NCBI RefSeq assembly: GCF_014649995.1
Contig: NZ_BMUC01000008.1
Location: 287,097-351,096, forward strand
Reading direction: 5' to 3'
Origin: Streptomyces griseoflavus
GTDB lineage: Bacteria > Actinomycetota > Actinomycetes > Streptomycetales > Streptomycetaceae
Length of the DNA stretch: 64,000 bases
The position numbers and the translations under genes were made by a program. Below are positions 36,276 through 45,171 of the stretch, piece after piece. Within the stretch, counting starts at the first letter, position 1. The number at the start of each line of letters is the position of its first letter. The notes beneath the pieces were generated by a model. The model was not told where the DNA came from and did no database searches. It saw only the letters and a list, made by a program, of their open reading frames with translations.

Positions 36276-37049
36276 CTAGCGGGGGCCGTACTTCCGCCCC
36301 GTCCGCGAGGACAACCCGCCCAGCAGACCGCGCGGGACCAGCTTCGCCGCCCCCATCAGCGCCTTGTACCGGGGATCGGGGATGGACAGCGACTTGCCCC
36401 GGGCCAGGTCGTCGAGCGCCGCCGCCGCGACCTTGTCCGCGTCCAGCCACATCCAGCGGGGGATGTTGTCCGTGCCCATCCCGGCCCGCTGGTGGAACTC
36501 GGTGCGCACGAACCCGGGGCACAAAGCCATCAGCCGCACGCCATGGCCCGCCAGATCCACAGCCGCGCCCTGCGTGAACTGCACGACCCACGCCTTGGAC
36601 GCCCCGTACGTCCCGCGCGGCACGAACGCGGCGGTCGAGGCGACGTTCACGACACCTCCGCGCCCCCGCTCCCGCATCGACTCCACCGCCGCCGACGTCA
36701 GCCGCAGCACCGCCTCGCAGTGCACCTTGAGCATCCGCAGCTCGTCGGCCATGGGGACCTCGAGGTAGCGGCCCTTGTTGCCGAAACCGGCGTTGTTGAT
36801 CAGCAGGTCGACGGGGTTCTTGCGGTTGCCGAGCCGGTCGGCCACCGCCTCGATGCCCTTGTCCTGAGCCAGGTCGGCGGTCAGCACCTCCGCCTCGATG
36901 CCGTGGCGGTCGTGCAACTCGGTGGCCTGTTCCCGCAGCCGGCCGGTGTCGCGGGCCACCAGCACCAGGTCATGTCCGTCGGCCGCCAGCCGCCGCGCGA
37001 ACGCGGCACCGATCCCAGCCGTCGATCCCGTAATCAGAGCCGTTGTCAT
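36276..37049 (-). CDS. short-chain dehydrogenase/reductase
   Basis: 257 residues, intact classical SDR: TGSTAGIG nucleotide-binding motif (residues 7-14), NNAG at about 90, catalytic Ser in NVASTAAFVP, and YGASK. The LCPGFVRTEFH segment and the C-terminus GLLGGLSSRTGRKYGPR are typical of actinobacterial oxidoreductases. Residues 40-55 are encoded by the 43 bp that recur inverted at 18883-18925. Substrate unknown. Confidence 0.93.
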   Translation of the reverse strand: MTTALITGSTAGIGAAFARRLAADGHDLVLVARDTGRLREQATELHDRHGIEAEVLTADLAQDKGIEAVADRLGNRKNPVDLLINNAGFGNKGRYLEVPMADELRMLKVHCEAVLRLTSAAVESMRERGRGGVVNVASTAAFVPRGTYGASKAWVVQFTQGAAVDLAGHGVRLMALCPGFVRTEFHQRAGMGTDNIPRWMWLDADKVAAAALDDLARGKSLSIPDPRYKALMGAAKLVPRGLLGGLSSRTGRKYGPR

Positions 37050-37218
37050 GGCGCAAGAGTAGTTACCCGGAGGGGAGGCGTCCGCTCAGTGCCTCCCTCC
37101 GGCGCCGGGCACCCGTCCGGCTCAGCCGTGTCCCGCCGTGCGGCTCCGGCCCGCCACGTCTCCCGGCCGGGAGACCCGCCCGGCCCGCCGGCAGCACCGC
37201 GCCGGTGGTGCCGCGCCG

Positions 37219-37899
37219 TCAGGTCGGCTGCTGCGCACCGTACTTCTCCCTGTACGTCCGTGCCGTCGCGATCGCTTCCGGGTGCAGGGCGGGGCCTGCC
37301 GCGAGCAGGCGGGGCAGCAGCGTCCGCTCCGTCGTCACCGCGCGGAACTGCAGGGCCACCGTCACCTCGTGATCCGGACGGTGGACGATCCGTACGGCGT
37401 CGCCCGCCCGTATCTCGCCGGGCCGGATCACCCGCAGGTAGGCGCCCGGCGCGCCCCGCTGCGTGAACCGCTTCACCCAGCCCTTCTCACCCAGGTGGCC
37501 CTGGAAGGTGCGGCAGGGAATGCGCCCGCTGGTGACCTCGAGCACCACCTCCGCACCGACGGCCCAGCGCTCGCCGATCAACGCGCCGGAGACGTCGATC
37601 CCCTCCGTGGTGAGGTTCTCGCCGAAGGAGCCGTGCGGCAGCGGGCGTCCCAGGGTGCGCTCCCACTCGTCGAGGTCTTCGCGGGCCACGGCGTAGACGG
37701 CCTGGTCGTCACCGCCGTGGTGGCGGGTCTCGCACACCGCGTCCCCGGCCAGCCCGCTCCCGCCGACTCCCGCGGGCCCCGGGGCCTGCACCCGCACCGG
37801 CCCGGTCACCGGCCGCTTGTCGATGCCCGTCACGCCGTCGGGCTGATCCGTGTACGGCACGGCCCGGGGACTGCCCAGGTTCACAGAGAGAAGCTTCAT
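37219..37899 (-). CDS. MOSC domain protein (YiiM-like)
   Basis: 226 residues from ATG 37899 (MKLLSVNLGSPR, the usual YiiM start). MOSC features are GLAGDAVCETRHHGGDDQAVYAV, GSFGENLTTEGIDVSGALIGERWAVG, and the conserved Cys in TSGRIPCRTFQGHLGEKGWVKRF, which is the proposed sulfur or molybdenum-cofactor ligand. A 3-alpha C-terminal extension follows. YiiM-type proteins reduce N-hydroxylated compounds with a molybdenum cofactor. It is divergent from a LysR regulator that may control it. Confidence 0.9.
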   Translation of the reverse strand: MKLLSVNLGSPRAVPYTDQPDGVTGIDKRPVTGPVRVQAPGPAGVGGSGLAGDAVCETRHHGGDDQAVYAVAREDLDEWERTLGRPLPHGSFGENLTTEGIDVSGALIGERWAVGAEVVLEVTSGRIPCRTFQGHLGEKGWVKRFTQRGAPGAYLRVIRPGEIRAGDAVRIVHRPDHEVTVALQFRAVTTERTLLPRLLAAGPALHPEAIATARTYREKYGAQQPT

Positions 37900-37921
37900 G
37901 GGCGCACGGTAGGCGATGTGT

Positions 37922-37964
37922 ATCAAAGCGTCGACGCAATATCGACCGGGACATCAAAGGGTCG
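37922..37964. promoter_or_regulatory. direct repeats in MOSC/LysR divergent promoter
   Basis: ATCAAAGCGTCG (37922-37933) and ATCAAAGGGTCG (37953-37964) match at 11 of 12 positions with a 31-bp period (three helical turns), with ATATCGAC between them. They fill the 79-bp gap between the two start codons, the expected place for LysR binding. Confidence 0.45.
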
Positions 37965-37978
37965 CTTATTCTTGAAGG

Positions 37979-38875
37979 GTGATCGAAGCCCGTCATCTCC
38001 GCGTGCTGCGCGCCGTGGCCACCACCGGTTCCTTCTCCGCGGCGGCCCGGGACCTGGGCTGCACCCAGCCCGCCGTGAGTCAGCAGATGAAGGCGCTGGA
38101 AGCGTCGGTCGGCACCCCCCTGCTCGTGCGCACGGGCCGCGAGATGCGTCTGACCCAGGCCGGGGAGGCGCTGGTGCGGCACGCCGCCGGGATCATCGCC
38201 GGGCTCACCGCGGCCGAGGAGGAGGTCGCGGCGATCGCCGGCCTGCGCGCGGGCCGGGTCCGGCTCGTCTCCTTCCCCAGCGGCAGTTCCACCCTCGTCC
38301 CCACGGCCCTCGCCGCCCTGCGCGACGCCCACCCGGGCACACGGGTCTCCCTGGAGGAGGCCGAACCGCCCCGCTCCGTGCGGATGCTGCGTGAGGGGGA
38401 CTGCGACGTGGCCCTGGCCTTCCGTTACGAGGGGGCGGCGGGCGCCGAGGAGTGGGAGGACCTCGTCGTGCGGCCGCTCCTGTCGGACCGGCTCGTGGGG
38501 CTCCTGCCGGAACGGCACCGGCTCGCCGGCGCGGAAGCCCTCGCCATCGGCGAACTCGCCGGCGAACCCTGGATCGCGGGCTGCCCGCGCTGCCGGGGGC
38601 AGCTGGTGGAGGTGTGCGAGGCGGCCGGCTTCACCCCGCGCATCGATTTCGCGACCGACGACTACCCGGCGGTCGCCGGCCTGGTCGGCGCCGGCCTCGG
38701 CGTCGCGGTCCTGCCCCAGCTGGCCGTCGAATCCGTACGGCCCCGGGGCGTGCGCACCGTGGCGCTGGAACCCGCCGTGCGGCGGGAGATCGTCGCACTC
38801 ACCCTTCCGGATCTGGCCCAGGTGCCCGCGGTCGCCGCGACGCTGGAGAAGCTGGCGGCGGCGGCAACCCGCTGA
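37979..38875 (+). CDS. LysR family transcriptional regulator
   Basis: 298 residues from GTG 37979. Canonical LysR HTH at residues 1-60 (LRVLRAVATTGSFSAAARDLGCTQPAVSQQMKALEASVGTPLLVRTGREMRLTQAGE). The inducer-binding domain (about 88-295) includes GRVRLVSFPSGSSTLVPTALAALR and VAGLVGAGLGVAVLPQLA. TATTCT lies six bases before the start, so translation is probably leaderless. Likely target is the divergent MOSC gene. Confidence 0.93.
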   Translation: MIEARHLRVLRAVATTGSFSAAARDLGCTQPAVSQQMKALEASVGTPLLVRTGREMRLTQAGEALVRHAAGIIAGLTAAEEEVAAIAGLRAGRVRLVSFPSGSSTLVPTALAALRDAHPGTRVSLEEAEPPRSVRMLREGDCDVALAFRYEGAAGAEEWEDLVVRPLLSDRLVGLLPERHRLAGAEALAIGELAGEPWIAGCPRCRGQLVEVCEAAGFTPRIDFATDDYPAVAGLVGAGLGVAVLPQLAVESVRPRGVRTVALEPAVRREIVALTLPDLAQVPAVAATLEKLAAAATR

Positions 38876-38966
38876 AGGCGCGGCCGCGACCGGCCGCAGG
38901 ACATGACGGCACCCGCTCAGGAACAAGGGCAGGCGTGCGTACCCGAGTTGCTGGAGAAACGTTCCT

Positions 38967-39299
38967 TCAGTTGTTCTGGGCGGGAGTGTGTCCGCCGCCG
39001 GCCGATGCCGACACCAGCCGGTTGCGCGCCCGCCCCATCAGCTCTTCGCGCTCGTCCTCGGTCAGGCCGCCCCACACGCCGTACGGTTCGCGAACCGCCA
39101 GCGCGTGCGCGGCGCACTCGGCGCGTACCGGGCACCTCATGCAGACCTCTTTGGCCGAGTTCTCGCGAGCGCTCCGAGCCGCACCACGCTCGCCCTCGGG
39201 ATGGAAGAACAGCGAGCTGTCCACCCCGCGGCAGGCGGCCAGGAGCTGCCAGTCCCACAGGTCCGCGTTCGGTCCGGGAAGGCGGGAGAAATCTGCCAT
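38967..39299 (-). CDS. whiD: WhiB-family iron-sulfur regulator WhiD
   Basis: 110 residues. The first 94 residues match WhiD of Streptomyces from memory (MADFSRLPGPNADLWDWQLL). The four cluster cysteines are Cys23, Cys53, Cys56 and Cys62, followed by the G74-VWGG turn and the basic DNA-contact region ARNRLV. WhiD binds an O2/NO-sensitive [4Fe-4S] cluster and acts with the principal sigma factor in spore maturation. AAGGGG precedes the ATG. It is divergent from bldM; the mycobacterial counterpart at this locus is WhiB3. Confidence 0.96.
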   Translation of the reverse strand: MADFSRLPGPNADLWDWQLLAACRGVDSSLFFHPEGERGAARSARENSAKEVCMRCPVRAECAAHALAVREPYGVWGGLTEDEREELMGRARNRLVSASAGGGHTPAQNN

Positions 39300-39677
39300 T
39301 GCGTGACCCCTTGTAGCCGTTCTGGGCGGATCCGGTGTCCAGACCGTACAACTACGATCCAAGGAGATGAAAATATGACTCATTGCGAATCTAGCCCCGG
39401 ACACCATCAAAGGGGAAGAAATGGGGCTGAATGGGGCATGGGTTGTGGTGAAAGTACGGGGGTCCGTCGCGCATGTCTGCACCGTGAGCGCGTCCTCACG
39501 TAGAGTGCCGAAGATGGCAGACGGCCCCGTAACTCTTTCGAGTGACCGTCGTTGAGAGTGCGAGGCGGTTGAAGGAACAAGCGCTCGGGCGGTGTCCGAG
39601 ACGGTCGACCGCACAGGTGACGATTTCGTACCAGCCTGGAGGCTCAAGGTGACGCGCATCAGCTGCGGAGGGCGGCC
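39300..39677. promoter_or_regulatory. whiD-bldM divergent intergenic region
   Basis: 378 bp without a gene, holding the promoters of both developmental genes. Besides the sigma-BldN-type promoter listed separately, two GACAC-containing sites in opposite orientation (GGTGTCC at 39334-39340 and GGACACC at 39399-39405) resemble the WhiA recognition core. The stretch 39360-39425 is AT-rich for this genome, consistent with whiD promoter elements on the minus strand. Confidence 0.5.
39528..39555 (+). promoter_or_regulatory. sigma-BldN-type bldM promoter
   Basis: CGTAAC (39528-39533), a 16-bp spacer and CGTTGA (39550-39555) equal the sequence elements reported for the sigma-BldN-dependent bldM p1 promoter of S. 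coelicolor. Transcription would begin near 39562, giving a leader of roughly 115 bases. Confidence 0.85.
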
Positions 39678-40289
39678 ATGACTTCCGTCCTCGTCTGCGA
39701 CGACTCCCCGCTTGCCCGAGAGGCGCTCCGCCGCGCGGTCGCGACCGTGCCCGGTGTCGAGCGCGTGACGACGGCTGCCAACGGCGAGGAAGTCCTCCGC
39801 CGCTGGGGAGCCGACCGCTCGGATCTGATTCTGATGGACGTACGCATGCCCGGCCTGGGCGGCGTCGAGACGGTCCGCCGACTGCTCTCGGCCGACCCGG
39901 GAGCGCGCATCATCATGCTCACCGTCGCCGAGGACCTCGACGGCGTGGCGCTCGCGGTGGCCGCCGGCGCGCGCGGCTACCTGCACAAGGACGCCTCCCG
40001 CGCGGAGCTGCGGGCCACGGTCACACAGGCGCTCGCCGACCCGACCTGGCGGCTCGCCCCGCGCCGGCTGCGCTCCGCCGAGATGGGCGCCGCGCCGACG
40101 CTCACCGCGCGTGAGATCCAGGTCCTGGAAGGCATGAGCCACGGCCGCTCCAACGCGGAGATCGGCCGCGAGCTGTTCCTCTCCGAGGACACCGTCAAGA
40201 CACACGCGCGACGGCTCTTCAAGAAGCTCGGCGCCTCGGACCGGGCCCACGCGGTGGCGCTCGGGTTCCGATGGGGCCTCGTGCGCTAG
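39678..40289 (+). CDS. bldM: developmental response regulator BldM
   Basis: 203 residues. NarL/FixJ-type regulator: receiver domain with acidic pair Asp8/Asp9, phospho-acceptor position Asp54 in LILMDVRMPG, Lys in YLHKD, then a LuxR-type HTH at about 137-200 (LTAREIQVLEGMSHGRSNAEIGRELFLSEDTVKTHARRLFKKLG). BldM acts as a homodimer at group I promoters and as a heterodimer with WhiI at group II promoters during sporulation. Its own transcription depends on sigma BldN, agreeing with the upstream promoter. Confidence 0.97.
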   Translation: MTSVLVCDDSPLAREALRRAVATVPGVERVTTAANGEEVLRRWGADRSDLILMDVRMPGLGGVETVRRLLSADPGARIIMLTVAEDLDGVALAVAAGARGYLHKDASRAELRATVTQALADPTWRLAPRRLRSAEMGAAPTLTAREIQVLEGMSHGRSNAEIGRELFLSEDTVKTHARRLFKKLGASDRAHAVALGFRWGLVR

Positions 40290-40306
40290 GGCCCGTCCTT
40301 CGGGCC
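40290..40306 (+). terminator. small hairpin after bldM
   Basis: GGCCCG-TCCTT-CGGGCC, a 6-bp GC stem starting at the base after the bldM stop codon. Confidence 0.4.
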
Positions 40307-41162
40307 GGGCCGGATGCGCCGTACGGCAACGCGCGCGGACCGGTGAACGGGGGCGCACCGACGCCCCCGCCCGCGACCGGGACGCGCCCCGCGCCGGGAA
40401 CGCCCGGGTGCCGTGGGCTCGCGGGTCGACTGGGCGCCGCCCGGGGTGTCGCGACGCGAGGGCGTGCCGCGCGCTGTGCGGCGGCGCTCGCCCTGGAGTG
40501 CCGCGGCTCGGGCCGTGGCGCCGGCGCACAGGGGCGCACGCCTGCGCGGGCGCCCCTGGCCCGCGGTGATGCGGAGGCCCTGAGGTTCCGTGAGCACGGC
40601 GGACCGGACCTCCGGTCCGCACCGGTGAGCGGTGCCGCCGGCCTCGGGACGGCCCGGCGGCACGGTGGCGCGAGCGGGCGGAGACCTCGCCCGGTGGGCG
40701 TCGCACGGACGCGTTCCCACGCGGCGTACGGCGGTGGGGGCGCCCGGACCTCCGACGCGTCGGGTGGCACGGGCGACGTCACGAGCGGAGGTGTCCGTCC
40801 GCCGGCGGACGGAGCCGCGGCGGTTCGGGCCCGGGCGACGGCGGAAGGAGCCGCAGTGGTTCAGGCTTGCGCGGCGGCGGGCGGAGCCGCAGTGGTTCAG
40901 TCCTGGGCGACGGCGGGCGGGGCCGCGGTGGTGACCGCCCGGACGCTGTCGCTCGGCCGTGCCGCGCGGTCCCGAAGGCGGTCCGGGAGGCCGGCCGTGC
41001 CGGGCGCGGGGCACGATGGCGCCGGGCGGGTCGGGGCAACGGTCCCCGGTGACGGCCGCGTACACGCTGCGAACCGCACCGAAAACCGGCCCCACCAGGG
41101 CGTTCACGAGGGCCGGAAGGTGCCCGCTGCTTGTTTCGTCGCGGATGGCGCATCCTTGAGGT
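40307..41162. other. long GC-rich region between bldM and shbA, no supported gene
   Basis: About 850 bp. Both strands have long open frames, but each gives low-complexity Arg/Pro/Gly or Ala/Gly sequence without a domain, and they overlap bldM or shbA. The region contains the 36-bp tandem repeats listed next and, at its right end, the promoter for shbA. A coding role for a repetitive peptide cannot be excluded. Confidence 0.5.
40811..40935. repeat. 36-bp tandem repeat, about 3.5 copies
   Basis: Units begin at 40811, 40847 and 40883 with GGAGCCGC[GA]G[CT]GGTTC and end in GGCGG[AG][AC]; a partial fourth unit begins at 40919 with GGGGCCGCGGTGGT. The second and third units are the most alike. The period is a multiple of three (12 codons), giving GAAVVQ-type repeats on the plus strand. 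Confidence 0.85.
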
Positions 41163-41213
41163 GTGGAGTTCCTCGGGGACGAGTCGGTCGAGCGGAAGGG
41201 GAGGGCGCAGGGT

Positions 41214-41891
41214 ATGAGTTCCGGCGCACCTGCTCATAACGCTTCGGTGCACAACCAGGGACACGGTGCCGCGGACCAGACGTCCGCAAGGCACCATGGA
41301 CCGATGCGCGACGACGAGGCGGGCACTGCCCAAGGGGCGATCGGTGCGCTCGTCCATCGCGCTGTCGACGGGGACGAGCAGGCCACACACGATCTGCTCG
41401 CCCATGTGCACCCCCTGGCGCTGCGCTACTGCCGCACCCGTCTGTCCCGGCTGCCCGGCGACGCCCGGCACTTCGTCGAGGACCTCGCCCAGGAGGTCTG
41501 CGTCGCGGTGCTGCTCGCGCTGCCCCGCTACAAGGACACCGGCCGGCCGTTCGAGGCGTTCATCTTCGCCATCGCCTCCCACAAGGTCGCCGACCTCCAG
41601 CGCGCGGCGATGCGGCACCCCGGCTCGACCGCCGTGCCCTCCGACGAGATGCCGGAACGACCCGACGACTCCCTCGGCCCCGAGGAGCGCGCCCTGCTCA
41701 GCAGTGACGCCGAGTGGGCCAAGAAACTGCTGGCCAGCCTCCCCGAGAACCAGCGGGAGCTGATCCTGCTGCGCATCGCCGTGGGGCTCACCGCGGAGGA
41801 GACCGGACAGATGTTGGGAATGTCACCCGGTGCCGTCCGGGTGGCACAGCACCGCGCGCTGAGCCGGCTGCGCGCCCTGGCGGAGCAGTAA
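41214..41891 (+). CDS. shbA: ECF sigma factor ShbA
   Basis: 225 residues from ATG 41214, preceded by AAGGGGAGG; GTG 41163 (with CATCCT six bases upstream, leaderless) and ATG 41304 are in-frame alternatives. Sigma region 2 is at about 65-125 ([73 protein letters not shown]) and region 4 at about 165-225 ([50 protein letters not shown]). Position between bldM and guaB identifies it as ShbA, which transcribes the principal sigma gene hrdB in Streptomyces; the mycobacterial orthologue is SigD. No anti-sigma gene is adjacent. Confidence 0.92.
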   Translation: MSSGAPAHNASVHNQGHGAADQTSARHHGPMRDDEAGTAQGAIGALVHRAVDGDEQATHDLLAHVHPLALRYCRTRLSRLPGDARHFVEDLAQEVCVAVLLALPRYKDTGRPFEAFIFAIASHKVADLQRAAMRHPGSTAVPSDEMPERPDDSLGPEERALLSSDAEWAKKLLASLPENQRELILLRIAVGLTAEETGQMLGMSPGAVRVAQHRALSRLRALAEQ

Positions 41892-42009
41892 CCGCCGCCG
41901 TCACGCCGCCGCTTCGGCACCTGAACGGACGACCGTCCGCTCCCGTACGAACATACGAAGCCAGGAGCCGTGCCGAACCGTGGAATGAGACACCTCCGCT
42001 TCCCGTTAG

Positions 42010-43557
<1,548 letters not shown>

Positions 43558-43572
43558 TCAGAGCGTCTTCCT

Positions 43573-43602
43573 GGGCGGTCCCGGACACCTCCGGGGCCGC
43601 CC
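43573..43602 (+). terminator. hairpin between guaB and guaB3
   Basis: GGGCGGTCCCGG pairs with CCGGGGCCGCCC (one G-T pair) around a 6-base loop, 16 bases after the guaB stop. There is no T-tract. Confidence 0.6.
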
Positions 43603-43662
43603 TCGGCGTGTCCGTCGGGGATACTGGAAGGCGCTGCAACGCATCAGGGAAAGGCCACAGAC

Positions 43663-44787
43663 GTGACTGAGATCGAGATCGGGCGCGGCAAGCGCGGCCG
43701 CCGGGCGTACGCCTTCGACGACATCGCCGTCGTCCCCAGCCGCCGTACGCGGGACCCGAAGGAGGTCTCGATCGCCTGGCAGATCGACGCCTACCGCTTC
43801 GAGCTGCCGTTCCTGGCCGCTCCCATGGACTCGGTCGTCTCGCCGGCCACGGCGATCCGCATCGGCGAGCTCGGCGGCCTCGGCGTGCTGAACCTCGAGG
43901 GCCTGTGGACGCGCTACGAGGACCCGCAGCCGCTGCTGGACGAGATCGTCGGCCTGCCCGCCGAGGCCGCCACCCGCCGCCTCCAGGAGGTCTACGCGGC
44001 CCCCATCAAGGAAGAGCTGATCGGTCAGCGCATCAAGGAGGTGCGCGACTCGGGCGTGGTCACCGCCGCCGCGCTCTCCCCGCAGCGCACCGCCCAGTTC
44101 TCCAAGGCCGTCGTCGACGCGGGCGTGGACATCTTCGTCATCCGCGGCACGACGGTGTCGGCCGAGCACGTCTCCGGCTCGCACGAGCCGCTGAACCTGA
44201 AGCAGTTCATCTACGAACTCGACGTGCCGGTGATCGTCGGCGGCTGCGCCACCTACACGGCCGCCCTGCACCTCATGCGCACCGGCGCGGCGGGCGTCCT
44301 CGTCGGCTTCGGCGGCGGCGCCGCCCACACCACGCGCAACGTGCTGGGCATCCAGGTGCCGATGGCCACCGCGGTCGCCGACGTGGCCGCCGCCCGCCGC
44401 GACTACATGGACGAGTCCGGCGGCCGGTACGTGCACGTCATCGCGGACGGCGGGGTCGGCTGGTCCGGCGACCTGCCCAAGGCGATCGCCTGCGGCGCGG
44501 ACTCCGTGATGATGGGCTCCCCGCTGGCCCGCGCCACGGACGCTCCGGGCCGGGGCAACCACTGGGGCATGGAGGCCGTCAACGAGGAGCTGCCGCGCGG
44601 CAAGAAGGTCGACCTCGGCACGGTCGGCACGCTGGAGGAGATCCTCACCGGTCCGTCCCACACCCCCGACGGCTCGATGAACCTCTTCGGCGCCCTGCGC
44701 CGCGCGATGGCCACCACCGGCTACAGCGAGCTGAAGGAGTTCCAGCGCGTCGAGGTGACGGTCGGGGACTCGCAGCACCGGCGGTAG
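43663..44787 (+). CDS. guaB3: GuaB3 family IMP dehydrogenase-related protein
   Basis: 374 residues from GTG 43663. An IMPDH/GMPR-type barrel without CBS domains: FDDIAVVPSRRTRDPKEVS at the start, FLAAPMDSVVS, and the late IADGGVGWSGDLPKAIACGADSVMMGS nucleotide loop. The segment equivalent to GxGSxCTTR reads GFGGGAAHTTR, so the catalytic Cys is His222. The flap is also different. GuaB3 always accompanies guaB in actinobacteria; biochemical role is not settled, and a standard IMPDH reaction through a Cys adduct is not possible. Confidence 0.92.
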   Translation: MTEIEIGRGKRGRRAYAFDDIAVVPSRRTRDPKEVSIAWQIDAYRFELPFLAAPMDSVVSPATAIRIGELGGLGVLNLEGLWTRYEDPQPLLDEIVGLPAEAATRRLQEVYAAPIKEELIGQRIKEVRDSGVVTAAALSPQRTAQFSKAVVDAGVDIFVIRGTTVSAEHVSGSHEPLNLKQFIYELDVPVIVGGCATYTAALHLMRTGAAGVLVGFGGGAAHTTRNVLGIQVPMATAVADVAAARRDYMDESGGRYVHVIADGGVGWSGDLPKAIACGADSVMMGSPLARATDAPGRGNHWGMEAVNEELPRGKKVDLGTVGTLEEILTGPSHTPDGSMNLFGALRRAMATTGYSELKEFQRVEVTVGDSQHRR

Positions 44788-44820
44788 AGGCCCGCGCGGG
44801 CTCCGGTACGGCACGGTAGG

Positions 44821-44848
44821 GGCCGGTCACCTGATGGGGTGACCGGCC
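44821..44848 (+). terminator. terminator after guaB3
   Basis: GGCCGGTCACC pairs perfectly with GGTGACCGGCC across a six-base loop; followed by TTCTC. It starts 33 bases after the guaB3 stop. Confidence 0.85.
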
Positions 44849-44853
44849 TTCTC

Positions 44854-44889
44854 GCGTGTCGGGCGGGGCGCGCGTGTCGGGCGGGGCGC
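44854..44889. repeat. 18-bp tandem duplication
   Basis: GCGTGTCGGGCGGGGCGC occurs twice head to tail (44854-44871 and 44872-44889), followed by a partial GCGTGGCGC. It lies between the guaB3 terminator and a possible small ORF. Confidence 0.8.
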
Positions 44890-44913
44890 GCGTGGCGCAC
44901 AGGGGCGCGCGCC

Positions 44914-45009
44914 ATGGGCCGTCACCGCAAGCCCACCGCCTGGGACCGGATCCGTCTGCGGATGGTGAAGTTCCGCAGGAGGTGCATCGTGTGGATATAC
45001 GGAAAGTGA
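44914..45009 (+). CDS. possible 31-residue basic peptide
   Basis: An ATG at 44914 opens a 31-codon frame with strongly basic content (starts MGRHRKPTAWDRIRLR, then MVKFRRRCIVWIYGK). CAGGGGC lies nine to ten bases upstream as a weak ribosome-binding site. It sits in the otherwise empty 384-bp gap between guaB3 and the convergent dehydrogenase gene. The remainder of the gap (45010-45171) shows nothing recognisable. Coding status unproven. Confidence 0.3.
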   Translation: MGRHRKPTAWDRIRLRMVKFRRRCIVWIYGK

Positions 45010-45171
45010 GCAGCCACCCCCGGGAGAGCCAGGGGCGGACACTCCGTTCACTTTTCAGGGGCCTGCCGCAGTACCCGCTGCGGTGGACTCCGCCTGTTTT
45101 CTGCCGTACCCGCGCAATGCCCTGCCCACCACCAACCCCTGGGGCATGGACGGCGCCCGCGCGCCCCCTCC

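Noticed and set aside
18883-36927. Integrative element (integrase, transposase or tRNA attachment site) carrying the urease block
   Set aside because: No recombinase, transposase, tRNA gene or attachment-like direct repeat was found; only the inverted 43-bp duplicate marks the ends.
40271-41239. 322-codon plus-strand frame and a 273-codon minus-strand frame between bldM and shbA
   Set aside because: Both are low-complexity, overlap real genes, and lack ribosome-binding sites; the repeats themselves are reported instead.
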